The notes below the pieces were generated by a model. It did not search any database, had not been told where the DNA came from, and saw nothing but the letters and a program-made list of their open reading frames with translations. Both the position numbers and the translations under genes were made by a program. Below are positions 19,043-27,119 of a stretch of 64,000 bases of DNA, in pieces (the first letter of the stretch is position 1; the number at the start of each line of letters is the position of its first letter). The stretch comes from Verrucomicrobiaceae bacterium (GTDB lineage Bacteria; Verrucomicrobiota; Verrucomicrobiia; Verrucomicrobiales; Verrucomicrobiaceae), in assembly GCA_016795365.1 (NCBI GenBank), contig JAEUHN010000053.1, forward strand, positions 1 to 64,000, given 5' to 3'.

Positions 19043-19573
19043 ATGACGATTCAATACGATGCCGAGGTGGGCCTGCGTTTCTCCCATGTGCCGGCTGAAT
19101 ACTTCCAGTTGCTCCAGCAGATCCCGCTTCATGGGGACACCTCGGGCTTTGCACCCGGAGAGCGGAGGCTGCATCAAAGTCCCATTGGTGATCCGAGTAA
19201 CGATGAGGACGATGAAATCAACGAGGACTGGCGCGAGCATGTGCTGCCGGAGATGATCGAGGAGTTCGCACGCCAACTGGATGTGGTCAGCGACGATCTC
19301 AAGACGGCCGAGCGATTCGAGGATCGCGGCGGCGATGACGAGTATGGGTTTGTGATCCCTGCCGATCACATTGAGCGCTGGTATGGAGCCCTCAATCAAG
19401 CACGGCTGGTGATGCAGGAGCGCTATCGCTTTCCCGAACTGGAGACCGATGAAGAGATTCAGGAGCTTTTGAGTTCGGATCGATTTGGCCCGTTTCTCAT
19501 CTCTCGTTTTTACACCGAGATTCAGGGGTTCCTGCTGAAGGTGATGATGGGCGGGATGACGAATGACGAATGA
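19043..19573 (+). CDS. DUF2017 family protein
   Basis: 176 aa, DUF2017. No biochemical role is established; genes of this family usually sit next to clpS, as here (5-bp gap), hinting at a role in ClpS/Clp proteolysis. The protein is acidic with a conserved helical C-terminal part (ERWYGALNQARLVMQERY, LSSDRFGPFLISRFYTEIQG). Its last codons (MTNDE, stop) come from the first units of an ATGACGA heptamer tract. The last native residues are therefore about VMMGG and the tail is repeat-derived. Confidence 0.85.
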   Translation: MTIQYDAEVGLRFSHVPAEYFQLLQQIPLHGDTSGFAPGERRLHQSPIGDPSNDEDDEINEDWREHVLPEMIEEFARQLDVVSDDLKTAERFEDRGGDDEYGFVIPADHIERWYGALNQARLVMQERYRFPELETDEEIQELLSSDRFGPFLISRFYTEIQGFLLKVMMGGMTNDE

Positions 19574-19653
19574 CGAATGACGAATGACGAATGACGAATG
19601 ACGAATGACGAATGACGAATGACGAATGACGAATGACGAATGACGAATGACGA
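19556..19653 (+). repeat. 14 tandem ATGACGA heptamers between two genes
   Basis: Fourteen perfect copies of ATGACGA begin at 19556 and end at 19653. The first supplies the last codons and TGA stop of the DUF2017 gene. The copies at 19640 and at multiples of 21 bp upstream supply in-frame ATGs for the helicase frame. The tract resembles the short heptanucleotide STRR repeats known from cyanobacteria. Confidence 0.95.
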
Positions 19654-19729
19654 ACCGAGTGGGCTTGCGCCGGGGCGGATTGACGAAGTTTATCGTTGCT
19701 CGGAGGCCTGGGGTTCTTTAACAAGCACG

Positions 19730-20974
19730 ATGCCGTTTGCTTCGCTTGGTTTATCGCAGTCGCTGGTGCGTGCTGTTGTCGCTTCGAACTACCATGCCCC
19801 CACGGAGGTGCAGAAGGTGGCGATTCCGGCGGTGCTGAACGGCAGGGACGTGCGGGCCTCGGCGGCGACGGGAGCTGGGAAGACAGCGGCCTACGTGCTG
19901 CCCTTGCTTCAGCGCTTGATGAAGACCGTGCCAACGAAACCACGCCCAACGTATGTGCTGATCCTGGTGCCCACGCGCGAACTCGCCGCCCAGGTGGGCC
20001 GCGAGATTGATAAGTTCGAGAAGTTCCTGCCCCAGCCGGTGAAGAGCGTTGTGGCGTTTGGTGGCGTGTCGATCAATCCACAGATGATGGACTTGCGCGG
20101 CGGAGCGGAGGTCGTGGTGGCAACGCCTGGGCGCTTGCTCGATCTCGTGGAGCACAATGCCTTGCACTTGAATCAAGTCGGCACCCTGGTGCTGGATGAA
20201 GCGGATCGAATGCTCGACCTCGGCTTTGCCCAGGAGGTGGATCGCATCCTGGCGCTGCTGCCTCGGCGGAGGCAAAACCTCTTGTTCTCCGCGACCTTCC
20301 CCGAGGAGGTGGAGAAGCTCGCCCAGGGATTGTTGCACGATCCCGTGCGGATCGCGGTGGAGAATGAAGCTGCCGAAAAGCCGGACATCATCCAGCGGGC
20401 GATCGAGGTGGATGATGCGCAGCGCGGACCTCTGTTGCGTCATCTGATCAAGACGGAGAAATGGCCCCGGGCGCTGGTCTTTGTCGCCAGCCAGCACAGC
20501 GCCGAGCATGTGGCGGGCAAGCTGATCAATGCGGGTATCCGCGCCACCGCGTTCCACGGCGACATGAGTCAGGGGGCTCGAACACGAGCACTCGAAGACA
20601 TCAAGGACCTCCACATCACCGTGCTGGTGGCCACCGACCTCGCTGCACGCGGCCTGGACATCGTGGAGCTGCCCGTGGTCGTGAACTACGATCTGCCGCG
20701 TTCCACCGATGATTACCTTCACCGCATCGGACGCACCGGACGTGCAGGCGAGAAAGGGATGGCGGTGAGTTTTGTCACGGCTGGCTCCCATGCGCACTTT
20801 CGATTGATCGAGAGACGCAACGATCTGCAGGTGGCGCGTGAGCAGGTCCCTGGGTTCGAACCCACCGAACTGGAGCCGCCCCCGCAGCCAGCGGGTGGTG
20901 GCATCAAAGGCAAGCGACTGAGCAAGAAGGACAAACTCCGCGCCGAGGCTGCTCGCCGCGCTGCCATGGAGTGA
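19730..20974 (+). CDS. DEAD-box RNA helicase
   Basis: 414 aa from ATG 19730 (MPFASLGLSQSLVRAV, the normal start of the Q-motif region); the frame also opens inside the heptamer tract at 19640 (MTNDE). ATP-dependent RNA unwinding in ribosome assembly or RNA turnover. Motifs in order: Q motif PTEVQ, Walker A AATGAGKT, PTRELA, GG, TPGRL, DEAD (VLDEADRML), SAT (FSATF), then ATDLAARGLDI and HRIGRTGRAG. A short basic tail (KGKRLSKKDKLRAE) follows. It is closest by eye to the RhlE/SrmB group. There is no good ribosome site at 19730, so coupling from the repeat is possible. Confidence 0.95.
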   Translation: MPFASLGLSQSLVRAVVASNYHAPTEVQKVAIPAVLNGRDVRASAATGAGKTAAYVLPLLQRLMKTVPTKPRPTYVLILVPTRELAAQVGREIDKFEKFLPQPVKSVVAFGGVSINPQMMDLRGGAEVVVATPGRLLDLVEHNALHLNQVGTLVLDEADRMLDLGFAQEVDRILALLPRRRQNLLFSATFPEEVEKLAQGLLHDPVRIAVENEAAEKPDIIQRAIEVDDAQRGPLLRHLIKTEKWPRALVFVASQHSAEHVAGKLINAGIRATAFHGDMSQGARTRALEDIKDLHITVLVATDLAARGLDIVELPVVVNYDLPRSTDDYLHRIGRTGRAGEKGMAVSFVTAGSHAHFRLIERRNDLQVAREQVPGFEPTELEPPPQPAGGGIKGKRLSKKDKLRAEAARRAAME

Positions 20975-21003
20975 ACGGCTGACCGCGCACCCCGGAATCT
21001 TGC

Positions 21004-21021
21004 TTGTGAAAACTTTCACAA
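21004..21021. promoter_or_regulatory. Rex-like operator upstream of nuoB
   Basis: TTGTGAAAACTTTCACAA is an exact match to the redox-repressor Rex pattern TTGTGAA-N4-TTCACAA. It ends 42 bp before the nuoB ATG and just upstream of a plausible -35/-10 pair (TTGCCG 21027-21032, TAAACC 21050-21055). Rex senses NADH/NAD+ and controls respiratory genes including nuo in actinobacteria. No rex gene lies in the window. Confidence 0.75.
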
Positions 21022-21063
21022 AGGGGTTGCCGCCCTCTGGCGTGCCGCGTAAACCTTGCGCCC

Positions 21064-21603
21064 ATGGTCGCCAATGCCGCCCCCGTCCTCACCGACGCTG
21101 CCTACGACTCGAAGATCGAAGGCAACGTCATTTTCACTCGCCTTGATGCCGCGATTAACTGGATGCGCAAGAACTCCCTCTGGCCGATGCCCATGGGACT
21201 TGCTTGCTGCGCGATCGAACTGATGGCCACGGGTGCCAGCCGCTTCGACATTTCACGCTTTGGTGCTGAGGTCATGCGTTTCTCCCCTCGTCAGGCCGAC
21301 GTGATGATCGTGGCCGGCACGGTGACTTACAAGATGGCCCTCGCCGTGAAGCGTATCTGGGACCAGATGCCCGAGCCCAAGTGGTGCATCGCCATGGGTG
21401 CCTGTGCTTCGTCGGGCGGCATGTATCGCAGCTACGCGGTGCTGCAAGGCATCGACCGCCTAATCCCGGTGGACGTTTACATCTCCGGCTGCCCGCCTCG
21501 TCCAGAAGCGCTGCTGGAAGGCCTGATGCGCCTCCAACGCAAGGTGGAAAAAGAGTCTTCGCTCCTGGAGCAGAAGAAAGCCTTCCTGGAAGCCCTCGCT
21601 TAG
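21064..21603 (+). CDS. nuoB: NADH-quinone oxidoreductase subunit B
   Basis: 179 aa. Complex I peripheral-arm subunit carrying the N2 iron-sulfur cluster that reduces quinone. Motif [23 protein letters not shown] gives the twin cysteines; further ligands lie in [10 protein letters not shown] and [14 protein letters not shown]. Length is normal. Followed by nuoC after 39 bp. The other nuo subunits are not adjacent, so the complex must be completed from another locus. Confidence 0.97.
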   Translation: MVANAAPVLTDAAYDSKIEGNVIFTRLDAAINWMRKNSLWPMPMGLACCAIELMATGASRFDISRFGAEVMRFSPRQADVMIVAGTVTYKMALAVKRIWDQMPEPKWCIAMGACASSGGMYRSYAVLQGIDRLIPVDVYISGCPPRPEALLEGLMRLQRKVEKESSLLEQKKAFLEALA

Positions 21604-21642
21604 TTTGCCTCTCCGTTTTGTCGTTCTAGCTCCATCTCTTTC

Positions 21643-22212
21643 ATGACTGCCGCCGAGATCGTTTCCGCCCTGAAGCAAAAGTTTGGTGAAGCCGTGCTTT
21701 CCGCCGTCGAGGCCCATGGCGAACACACGATCTGTGTGACGCTGGCACAGGTGAAAAACCTGCTCCGCTACTGCCGCGATGAGATGGCTTTTGATTACCT
21801 CGTTGATATCTCCAGCCTCGACCACATGGGCGAAGAGCCGCGCTTCGAGATGGTTTACGAGCTTTATGGCTACAGCCATGGACTCCACCTTCGGGTGAAG
21901 TCAAAGGTCAGCGAGGACGCAAGTGCGCCCACAGTGAGTGACTTGTGGCCCACGGCCGACTGGCACGAGCGCGAGGTTTACGACATGATGGGCATCGATT
22001 TCGAAGGCCATCCTGACCTCCGCCGCATTCTGATGTGGGAAGGCTACCCTTTCTTCCCGCTCCGCAAGGACTTCCCGCTCGAAGGGCGGCCCAGCGACAT
22101 GCCGGACGTGGCCTTCACCGGCATTGCTCCGCTCGAAGGCGGTCCCTTTGTTACCTGCGCGGGAGGCAGCGATACGATCGCTCGTGAGCCCCGTGCTCGG
22201 CAGGTGGACTAG
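21643..22212 (+). CDS. nuoC: NADH-quinone oxidoreductase subunit C
   Basis: 189 aa. Complex I 30-kDa subunit. The family signature HEREVYDMMGIDFEGHPDLR (residues about 107-126) is followed by RILMWEGYPFFPLRKDFPLEG, both diagnostic. It follows nuoB and probably shares its Rex-like control. nuoD, normally next, is missing: the next gene is an unrelated membrane protein 78 bp on. Confidence 0.97.
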   Translation: MTAAEIVSALKQKFGEAVLSAVEAHGEHTICVTLAQVKNLLRYCRDEMAFDYLVDISSLDHMGEEPRFEMVYELYGYSHGLHLRVKSKVSEDASAPTVSDLWPTADWHEREVYDMMGIDFEGHPDLRRILMWEGYPFFPLRKDFPLEGRPSDMPDVAFTGIAPLEGGPFVTCAGGSDTIAREPRARQVD

Positions 22213-22290
22213 CGTAATTACCATCGTGTAAGGCCCGCAGTTCGCTCTCGCCAAGTCGTCGCCTCTTTGGCAAAACGTCGCCACCGCATC

Positions 22291-23082
22291 ATGAGCTACC
22301 AGATCGCACGCGACGGAGAAACCATCGGACACTACTCGGAGGACGAGCTTGTCGTCGCTGTGGAGAATGGATCTGTCCTTGAGACTGATCTCGCCTGGAC
22401 GGAAGGGATGGATGAGTGGATCACCGTCGAGGAACTCATCGAAGTCGAGGTCATTGAGGAGGACGAAGAGGACGCCAGCGTTTCGTCATCAGCTTCCGCT
22501 GATGAGGGAGCAAAGCCCATGCTTCGTCCCCTGGGGCGTCCGTTGCCAGCGGCGTCGGCTGAGCCTCCCGTTGAGCGCCTGCGTCCAGCCGCACCGATTC
22601 CCGTCAGACCGACTGGACCAGCTCACTCCACCGTTCACTACGCATCGCCTGTGGTGCCGGCAGCTCCGCCGCAGCCCGTGGCAGCATCGCCTGACCGCTA
22701 CGGTCCACCACCTCCGCATCGTCAGCCCGGGAACTTCTACGCGTCCATTCCGGCTGGCCACTACGGCCCTGCAGGCAGCGCCATTGCCAGCCTTGTGCTC
22801 GGCATTCTCAGTGTCGTTTTCTGCTGCCTGACTGGCGTGCCTGCCATCATTTGTGGTCATCTTGCCCGTGGCAAAATTCGCCGTTCAGGTGGAGCATTTA
22901 GCGGTCATGGCATGGCTACGGCCGGGCTCGTTTTGGGCTACGTGACCACGGTGATCAGCCTCCTTTACGGCATCGCCGTTCTGGTAGGAATCGGCCCGAG
23001 TGCCCTGGAAGCTTTCCACAAGACGGCCGAAGATCTTCGGACGGGGCGCAGCCAGATCGAGCGGGTGGAGCCCTCCCGATAA
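22291..23082 (+). CDS. GYF_2 (DUF4339) and DUF4190 membrane protein
   Basis: 263 aa from ATG 22291 (MSYQIARDGE). The N-terminal GYF_2/DUF4339 domain (GETIGHYSEDELVVAVENG, LAWTEGMDEWITVEEL) is followed by an acidic stretch and a long Pro/Ala linker. The C-terminal DUF4190 region has two membrane segments (about 170-200 and 225-248) around CGHLARGKIRRSGG. The GYF_2 domain is thought to bind proline-rich peptides on the cytoplasmic side. Function is unknown. Co-directional with nuoBC but not obviously related. Confidence 0.8.
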   Translation: MSYQIARDGETIGHYSEDELVVAVENGSVLETDLAWTEGMDEWITVEELIEVEVIEEDEEDASVSSSASADEGAKPMLRPLGRPLPAASAEPPVERLRPAAPIPVRPTGPAHSTVHYASPVVPAAPPQPVAASPDRYGPPPPHRQPGNFYASIPAGHYGPAGSAIASLVLGILSVVFCCLTGVPAIICGHLARGKIRRSGGAFSGHGMATAGLVLGYVTTVISLLYGIAVLVGIGPSALEAFHKTAEDLRTGRSQIERVEPSR

Positions 23083-23179
23083 TCCTTTGGTGGGTGGAAA
23101 GGCTTTGCAGCAAGATAGACAAGGGCATCTCCGCCTGTTAAACCACGCGCGCGTTCAACCAGCGCTCCACATCATTCAC

Positions 23180-23917
23180 ATGAAGTCCATCATTACCACC
23201 CTCGCAGTGTTCAGCGTCGCAGGCCTTGCTGCTGCCGCCGACCTCCAGTTGTTCAACGGCAAAGATCTCACCGGCTGGGACGGCAACATGGATCTCTGGT
23301 CCGTCAAAGACGGATGCATCACCGGCACCACCACGGATCCATCAGACCCGACGAAGTCCGTCCTGAAGCACAACACCTTCCTTGTCTGGCGTGCAGGCAC
23401 GGTGAAGGATTTCGAATTGACGCTCAAATACAAGATGGTGGGCGGCAACAGTGGCGTGCAGTATCGCAGCAAGGAACTGGAGAAAGGTGCTCAAGGTCCG
23501 ATCATCAGCGGCTACCAGGCTGACTTCGAAGCCGGCAAGACCTACTCTGGCATCCTCTATGAGGAGAAGGGCCGCGGAATCCTCGCCCTTCGTGGCCAGA
23601 AGGTGGTGATCAAGGAAGGTGAGAAGGAAACCACCGACAAGAAGGGCAACAAAAAGAAGAGCCCCAATATCGAAGTCACAGGTTCAGTTGGTGATTCCAA
23701 TGCGATCCAGGCGGCCATCAAGAACGAAGACTGGAATGACTACAAGATCATCGCCAAAGGCGGGCACCTTCAGCACTTCATCAACGGCATGCAGACCGTC
23801 GATGTGACGGATGAAACCGCCGTCGGTGCCAAGGAAGGGCTCCTGGCGCTTCAGATCCACGTCGGTGGTCCCATGCAGGTTCAGTTCAAGGACCTGGTGC
23901 TCAAGGAATTGAAGTAA
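23180..23917 (+). CDS. Secreted DUF1080 (3-keto-disaccharide hydrolase-like) protein
   Basis: 245 aa from ATG 23180, which starts a signal peptide (MKSIITTLAVFSVAGLAAAA). The DUF1080 concanavalin-like fold is shown by LFNGKDLTGWDG, WSVKDGCITG, DFELTLKYKMVGGNSGVQYRS and the C-terminal LALQIHVGGPMQVQFKDLVL. Some members cleave 3-keto-glycosides; many are uncharacterised. Very common in Planctomycetes/Verrucomicrobia. Single gene with its own terminator. Confidence 0.9.
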   Translation: MKSIITTLAVFSVAGLAAAADLQLFNGKDLTGWDGNMDLWSVKDGCITGTTTDPSDPTKSVLKHNTFLVWRAGTVKDFELTLKYKMVGGNSGVQYRSKELEKGAQGPIISGYQADFEAGKTYSGILYEEKGRGILALRGQKVVIKEGEKETTDKKGNKKKSPNIEVTGSVGDSNAIQAAIKNEDWNDYKIIAKGGHLQHFINGMQTVDVTDETAVGAKEGLLALQIHVGGPMQVQFKDLVLKELK

Positions 23918-23948
23918 CCCATCCCTCCGGCTTCCATTTTATCGAACG

Positions 23949-23975
23949 GCGACCGTGCCTACGGTCGCTGTTTTT
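23949..23975 (+). terminator. Rho-independent terminator of DUF1080 gene
   Basis: GCGACCGT pairs with ACGGTCGC (8-bp stem, GCCT loop), then TGTTTTT. It starts 31 bp after the stop. Confidence 0.85.
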
Positions 23976-23992
23976 CATGCCTTGGAGCCACG

Positions 23993-25417
23993 TCAGGCGA
24001 GCAGTTCGCTCACGACCCGACCGTGCACATCGGTCAGGCGTTGATCGCGGCCGCCGTGGCGGAAGGTGAGCTGCTTGTGATCGATTCCCATCTGATGGAG
24101 CAGCGTGGCGTGGATGTCGTGAATATCGACGGGGTCTCTGGCGACGGCGTTGCCGAAATCATCGGTCTCACCAAATGCCATCCCACCCTGGAAGCCGCCG
24201 CCTGCCATGAAGATCGAGTAGCCGTTCACGTGATGGTCGCGCCCCGCCGTGTCGCTGATCTTGGGCGTGTGCGGAGTGCGTCCCATCTCGCCTGCCCAGA
24301 GCACGATCGTTTCATCCAGCAAGCCACGCTGATCGAGATCCATGATGAGCGCGGCGACGGATTGATCCGTGATGCGCGCGTTCTTCTCGTGGTTCTTCTT
24401 CAAGAGCCCGTGCTGATCCCAGGGCGAGTTGTTGCCGTCGAAGCTAGGGCAGGTGATCTCAACGAAACGGACACCAGCCTCCACGAGCCGGCGCGCGCGC
24501 AAGGCCTGCGTTGCATAGAAGCGCTGATGCTCGTCGGTCGAGTCCAGACCATAGAGACGGCGGATGTGTTCGGGCTCCGCACTGATGTCAGCAATGCCGG
24601 GCACGGCGCTCTGCATTCGAAAGGCCGTTTCGTAGTTCGCGATGGCGCTCTCGATCGCGCGCGCATCGGACGTGGTGGTAGCGAAGTCCGCGTCTTGCTC
24701 CGCCAGCAGCGCTAGCTTCCGTCTTTGGATCATCGTGTCGTCGCGTGGAGCAATGTTGTCCACGGGCACACCCTTCGCCCGCACCATGGTTGCCTGATGA
24801 CTGGCGGGAAGGAACGAGCTGCCAAAGTTCTCGATTCCTCCATTGGGCACCCAATCGTTGTTGAGCACCACGTAGCCGGGCAGGTTCTTGTTTTCCGAGC
24901 CCAAGCCATACGACACCCACGCGCCAAAGCTTGGTGCTTGTCCGAGGATGCGCCCGGTATGCAATAAGAGGTTCTGCTGCCCATGCAGGGGCAGTTCGCC
25001 AACCATGGATCGCACGACGCACAGCTTGTCTGCGACGGTGGCAAGGTGAGGAAATAGATCGCTGACCCACAAGCCGCTTTGTCCTCGTTGCCGAAACTGC
25101 CAAGGGCTGCCCATCCAGACCCGGCTCGCATTGGATTGGGATCGCTTCGTGACAGCGCTTTCGCCAATCGCCTTGCCCTGTTGCTTGCTTAGCATCGGCT
25201 TGGGATCAAAGGTGTCCACATGGCTTGGGCCACCGTCCATGAAGCAGAAGATGATGTTCTTCGCACGAGGCAGGCAGTGCATCGGCTGAGTGCCCAGTGC
25301 TCGAAAGGCCAGCATCCCAAAGCCTGCTGCTGCGCTTGCAAGCACCTCACGGCGCGAGCGGCAGAGGGGAGGGCAGGCTGGTCGGTGCAATGTCACGATG
25401 CTTGCATACACGGACAT
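23993..25417 (-). CDS. DUF1501 protein, Tat-exported
   Basis: 474 aa from the Met at 25417 (MSVYASIVTLH); the longer frame to 25513 lacks homology. Twin-arginine region SRREVLASAAAGFGMLAF near residues 20-37. Family signatures: NIIFCFMDGGPSHVDTFDPK, HQATMVRAKGV, WDQHGLLKKNHEKNARITDQ, VLWAGEMGRTPH and GRDHHVNGYSIFMAGGG. This subtype normally sits beside a DUF1549/DUF1553 cytochrome gene; here that gene is 15 kb away (39008). Alkaline-phosphatase/sulfatase superfamily, activity unproven. Confidence 0.9.
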   Translation of the reverse strand: MSVYASIVTLHRPACPPLCRSRREVLASAAAGFGMLAFRALGTQPMHCLPRAKNIIFCFMDGGPSHVDTFDPKPMLSKQQGKAIGESAVTKRSQSNASRVWMGSPWQFRQRGQSGLWVSDLFPHLATVADKLCVVRSMVGELPLHGQQNLLLHTGRILGQAPSFGAWVSYGLGSENKNLPGYVVLNNDWVPNGGIENFGSSFLPASHQATMVRAKGVPVDNIAPRDDTMIQRRKLALLAEQDADFATTTSDARAIESAIANYETAFRMQSAVPGIADISAEPEHIRRLYGLDSTDEHQRFYATQALRARRLVEAGVRFVEITCPSFDGNNSPWDQHGLLKKNHEKNARITDQSVAALIMDLDQRGLLDETIVLWAGEMGRTPHTPKISDTAGRDHHVNGYSIFMAGGGFQGGMAFGETDDFGNAVARDPVDIHDIHATLLHQMGIDHKQLTFRHGGRDQRLTDVHGRVVSELLA

Positions 25418-25815
25418 CGCCCGGCTTCTTGCTGGCAAGGCGAACCTACGACGCTGCGCTGCGCAAGAAATAGAACCCGAGAAGCAGGCAGAGGGCGGTG
25501 AAAAAAGTGCCAATGACCATCGGCATTCAAAGCTGCCTGGTGCCGCCGATCTTCACGTTCTCGGGTGGCGAAGGCAGGTGGCGGGGAGAGAGGGTGCATT
25601 TTGGGTGCAACCCTTTGTCAGGGAGGATCGATGCCACAGTAGAAAGCACAGGCAGGAGACGCTGGCGAAGGGCGAACAAACCTGTCGAGCGCGAGGTGCT
25701 TCATCGCTTTCGATACGGAGCAGAGCATCAGGATGACTTTCATGGCGGTGGTGAATGAAGGGGGAGTGCCGTTGCGCTCGTTGCAGCACGCAACGGCACG
25801 TGGAGTGGTGGGTGA
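25418..25815. other. Non-coding gap, 398 bp
   Basis: No gene supported; short frames here lack codon structure or homology. The only structure seen is the hairpin at 25766-25799 that serves the DUF4870 gene. Confidence 0.5.
25766..25799 (-). terminator. Hairpin after DUF4870 gene
   Basis: GTGCCGTTGCG pairs perfectly with CGCAACGGCAC (11 bp, 12-nt loop), 17 bp past the stop of the minus-strand gene. There is no U tract, so termination is plausible but unproven. Confidence 0.45.
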
Positions 25816-26214
25816 CTACTTGATCAGGCGGAAGTTGAGCGGGTAGCGCAGGAGCCATCCCTGCTGGGCCTTCAAAGCTCCGATCACCACCAGCATGAGA
25901 GCGGCGAAACTGACCAACGAACTGATGATGCTAACGATCGAGGCAACGAACAGAGAGCCCAACAGGCCGGAAATGAAGCCGAGCGGGAACATGAGGATCA
26001 TGAGCGTGATGCCCATGTTGAGCGCCTCCTTGCCATGGGCATCGACTGCCGGACTGGCTTTGCGCTTCCAGGGCCAGATAATCAAAGGGAACAGATGAGC
26101 GAGCAGCACGAAGGTGCGCTCCTGGTCGATGGACATGCTGCCGCCGCCGAAAGCGGGAGCGGATTCAATGCGGATCGGAAGGCGATTGCTGGGATCAAGG
26201 GTAACGGTGTTCAT
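25816..26214 (-). CDS. DUF4870 (Tic20-like) membrane protein
   Basis: 132 aa from the Met at 26214 (MNTVTLDPSN). After a soluble N-terminus come SIDQERTFVLLAHLFPLIIWPWKRK, a polar loop with AVDAHGKEALN, and two further hydrophobic segments. This is the DUF4870 layout, in which a short loop carries a conserved H/Q-x-x-E-A-L-N. Function is unknown. It has its own promoter region with the conserved regulon motif (26292-26325) and lies beyond the terminator of the upstream operon. Confidence 0.85.
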   Translation of the reverse strand: MNTVTLDPSNRLPIRIESAPAFGGGSMSIDQERTFVLLAHLFPLIIWPWKRKASPAVDAHGKEALNMGITLMILMFPLGFISGLLGSLFVASIVSIISSLVSFAALMLVVIGALKAQQGWLLRYPLNFRLIK

Positions 26215-26291
26215 GGTCGTTGTTTGGTTGATGGATGTTGATTCACTGGTGATCAGTGACGGCTCCATGATGAACCCGTTTCCCAAACCTG

Positions 26292-26325
26292 GGTATGGGA
26301 CGAAGGGACTACGACTTTGGTCTGA
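26292..26325 (-). promoter_or_regulatory. Conserved regulon motif, copy B
   Basis: The plus strand reads GGTATGGGACGAAGG, then CTACGACTTTGGTCTGA. It is identical at 26 of 34 positions, ungapped, to copy A upstream of the FG-GAP gene. It ends 77 bp before the DUF4870 start. A related perfect dyad, TCCGACCTTGGTCGGA, lies at 26373-26388. Confidence 0.65.
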
Positions 26326-26462
26326 TTTCGTGGCCTGAGAGCCGCGAAGTAGCGTTGTCCAGAGCTGTGCAATCCGACCTTGGTCGGAGGCGTGGAAATG
26401 TTGTCACGCCGCCTTCAGTCTTTGTCCCGCAATGGGTTTCAGAGACTGGTGAACGAAGCATT

Positions 26463-26508
26463 GAAAACAAAAAGTCCACTGCACGCTGCAATCGCGCACA
26501 GTGGACTT
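26463..26508 (-). terminator. Rho-independent terminator (minus strand)
   Basis: AAGTCCACTG (26472-26481) pairs with CAGTGGACTT (26499-26508), 10 bp. On the minus strand it is followed by TTTTTGTTTT. It lies 32 bp after the stop of the DUF3592-like gene and closes that operon. Confidence 0.85.
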
Positions 26509-26540
26509 GTAATTGCCGATGGGAGTTTGCTCTTAGGGAC

Positions 26541-27089
26541 TCAGAACCTGCCCAAATAGACGTTGCGGATCAGTGGCTTGTTAGGTGCGGAGTCCAGGAC
26601 GATGAGATCAACTTCATGACCTTTGAAGGTGCCATAGACCGACGGTGAATTCGGCAGCTTCAGCGATACCTTCTTGTCTTCGCCCTTCCAGGTGTAGCGA
26701 ATGACCGCATAGTAGGACCGGATCGTGGGGCGCTGGAATGCGGGAGTGGTGTCGCTGTGATTCGCCTCGCGTTCGTAAACCTCCATGTCTTCGACCTTCC
26801 CCTTGATGGTGGTGCCCTCCGTGAGGACCTTCTTGACCCAGAGGTAGCGTCGCAACAGGATGAGGGCTGCCACTGCCGCGACCGTGAACGCGCCCACAGG
26901 CACCCACTTTGACATCGCGATCTCAAACGAGAGATCCACTCCAGGCGGTGGTGGATTGGGCGGGGTGACGAGGAGAAAGCCGACGCCCACCATGAGCATG
27001 AAGCCCATGGTGTTGGCGGCACGCTTGAAGGGGAGGTCGCGCCAGAAAAGGGAGGGAAGACTGGGGATGGTGGGGGGAGCGGGGTTCAT
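26541..27089 (-). CDS. DUF3592-like membrane protein
   Basis: 182 aa, function unknown. Two membrane segments (about 27-43 and 63-80), then a cytoplasmic or periplasmic beta-rich domain: GTTIKGKVEDMEVYERE, YYAVIRYTWKGEDKKVSL, GHEVDLIVLDSAPNKPLIRNV. The order of a G-x-V strand, a Y-x-V-x-Y strand and a terminal V-D-L-x-V-x-D-x-x-P matches DUF3592-type domains. Last gene of a minus-strand operon that begins at 29817 or 29455 and stops at the strong terminator. Confidence 0.65.
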   Translation of the reverse strand: MNPAPPTIPSLPSLFWRDLPFKRAANTMGFMLMVGVGFLLVTPPNPPPPGVDLSFEIAMSKWVPVGAFTVAAVAALILLRRYLWVKKVLTEGTTIKGKVEDMEVYEREANHSDTTPAFQRPTIRSYYAVIRYTWKGEDKKVSLKLPNSPSVYGTFKGHEVDLIVLDSAPNKPLIRNVYLGRF

Positions 27090-27119
27090 GAGTCGGTTTC
27101 AGGTTGAGTTGTCGTGCGT

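Noticed and set aside
19556-19653. Classical phase-variable (on/off) repeat
   Set aside because: Every heptamer carries an ATG and every third is in frame, so copy-number change would not switch the helicase off.
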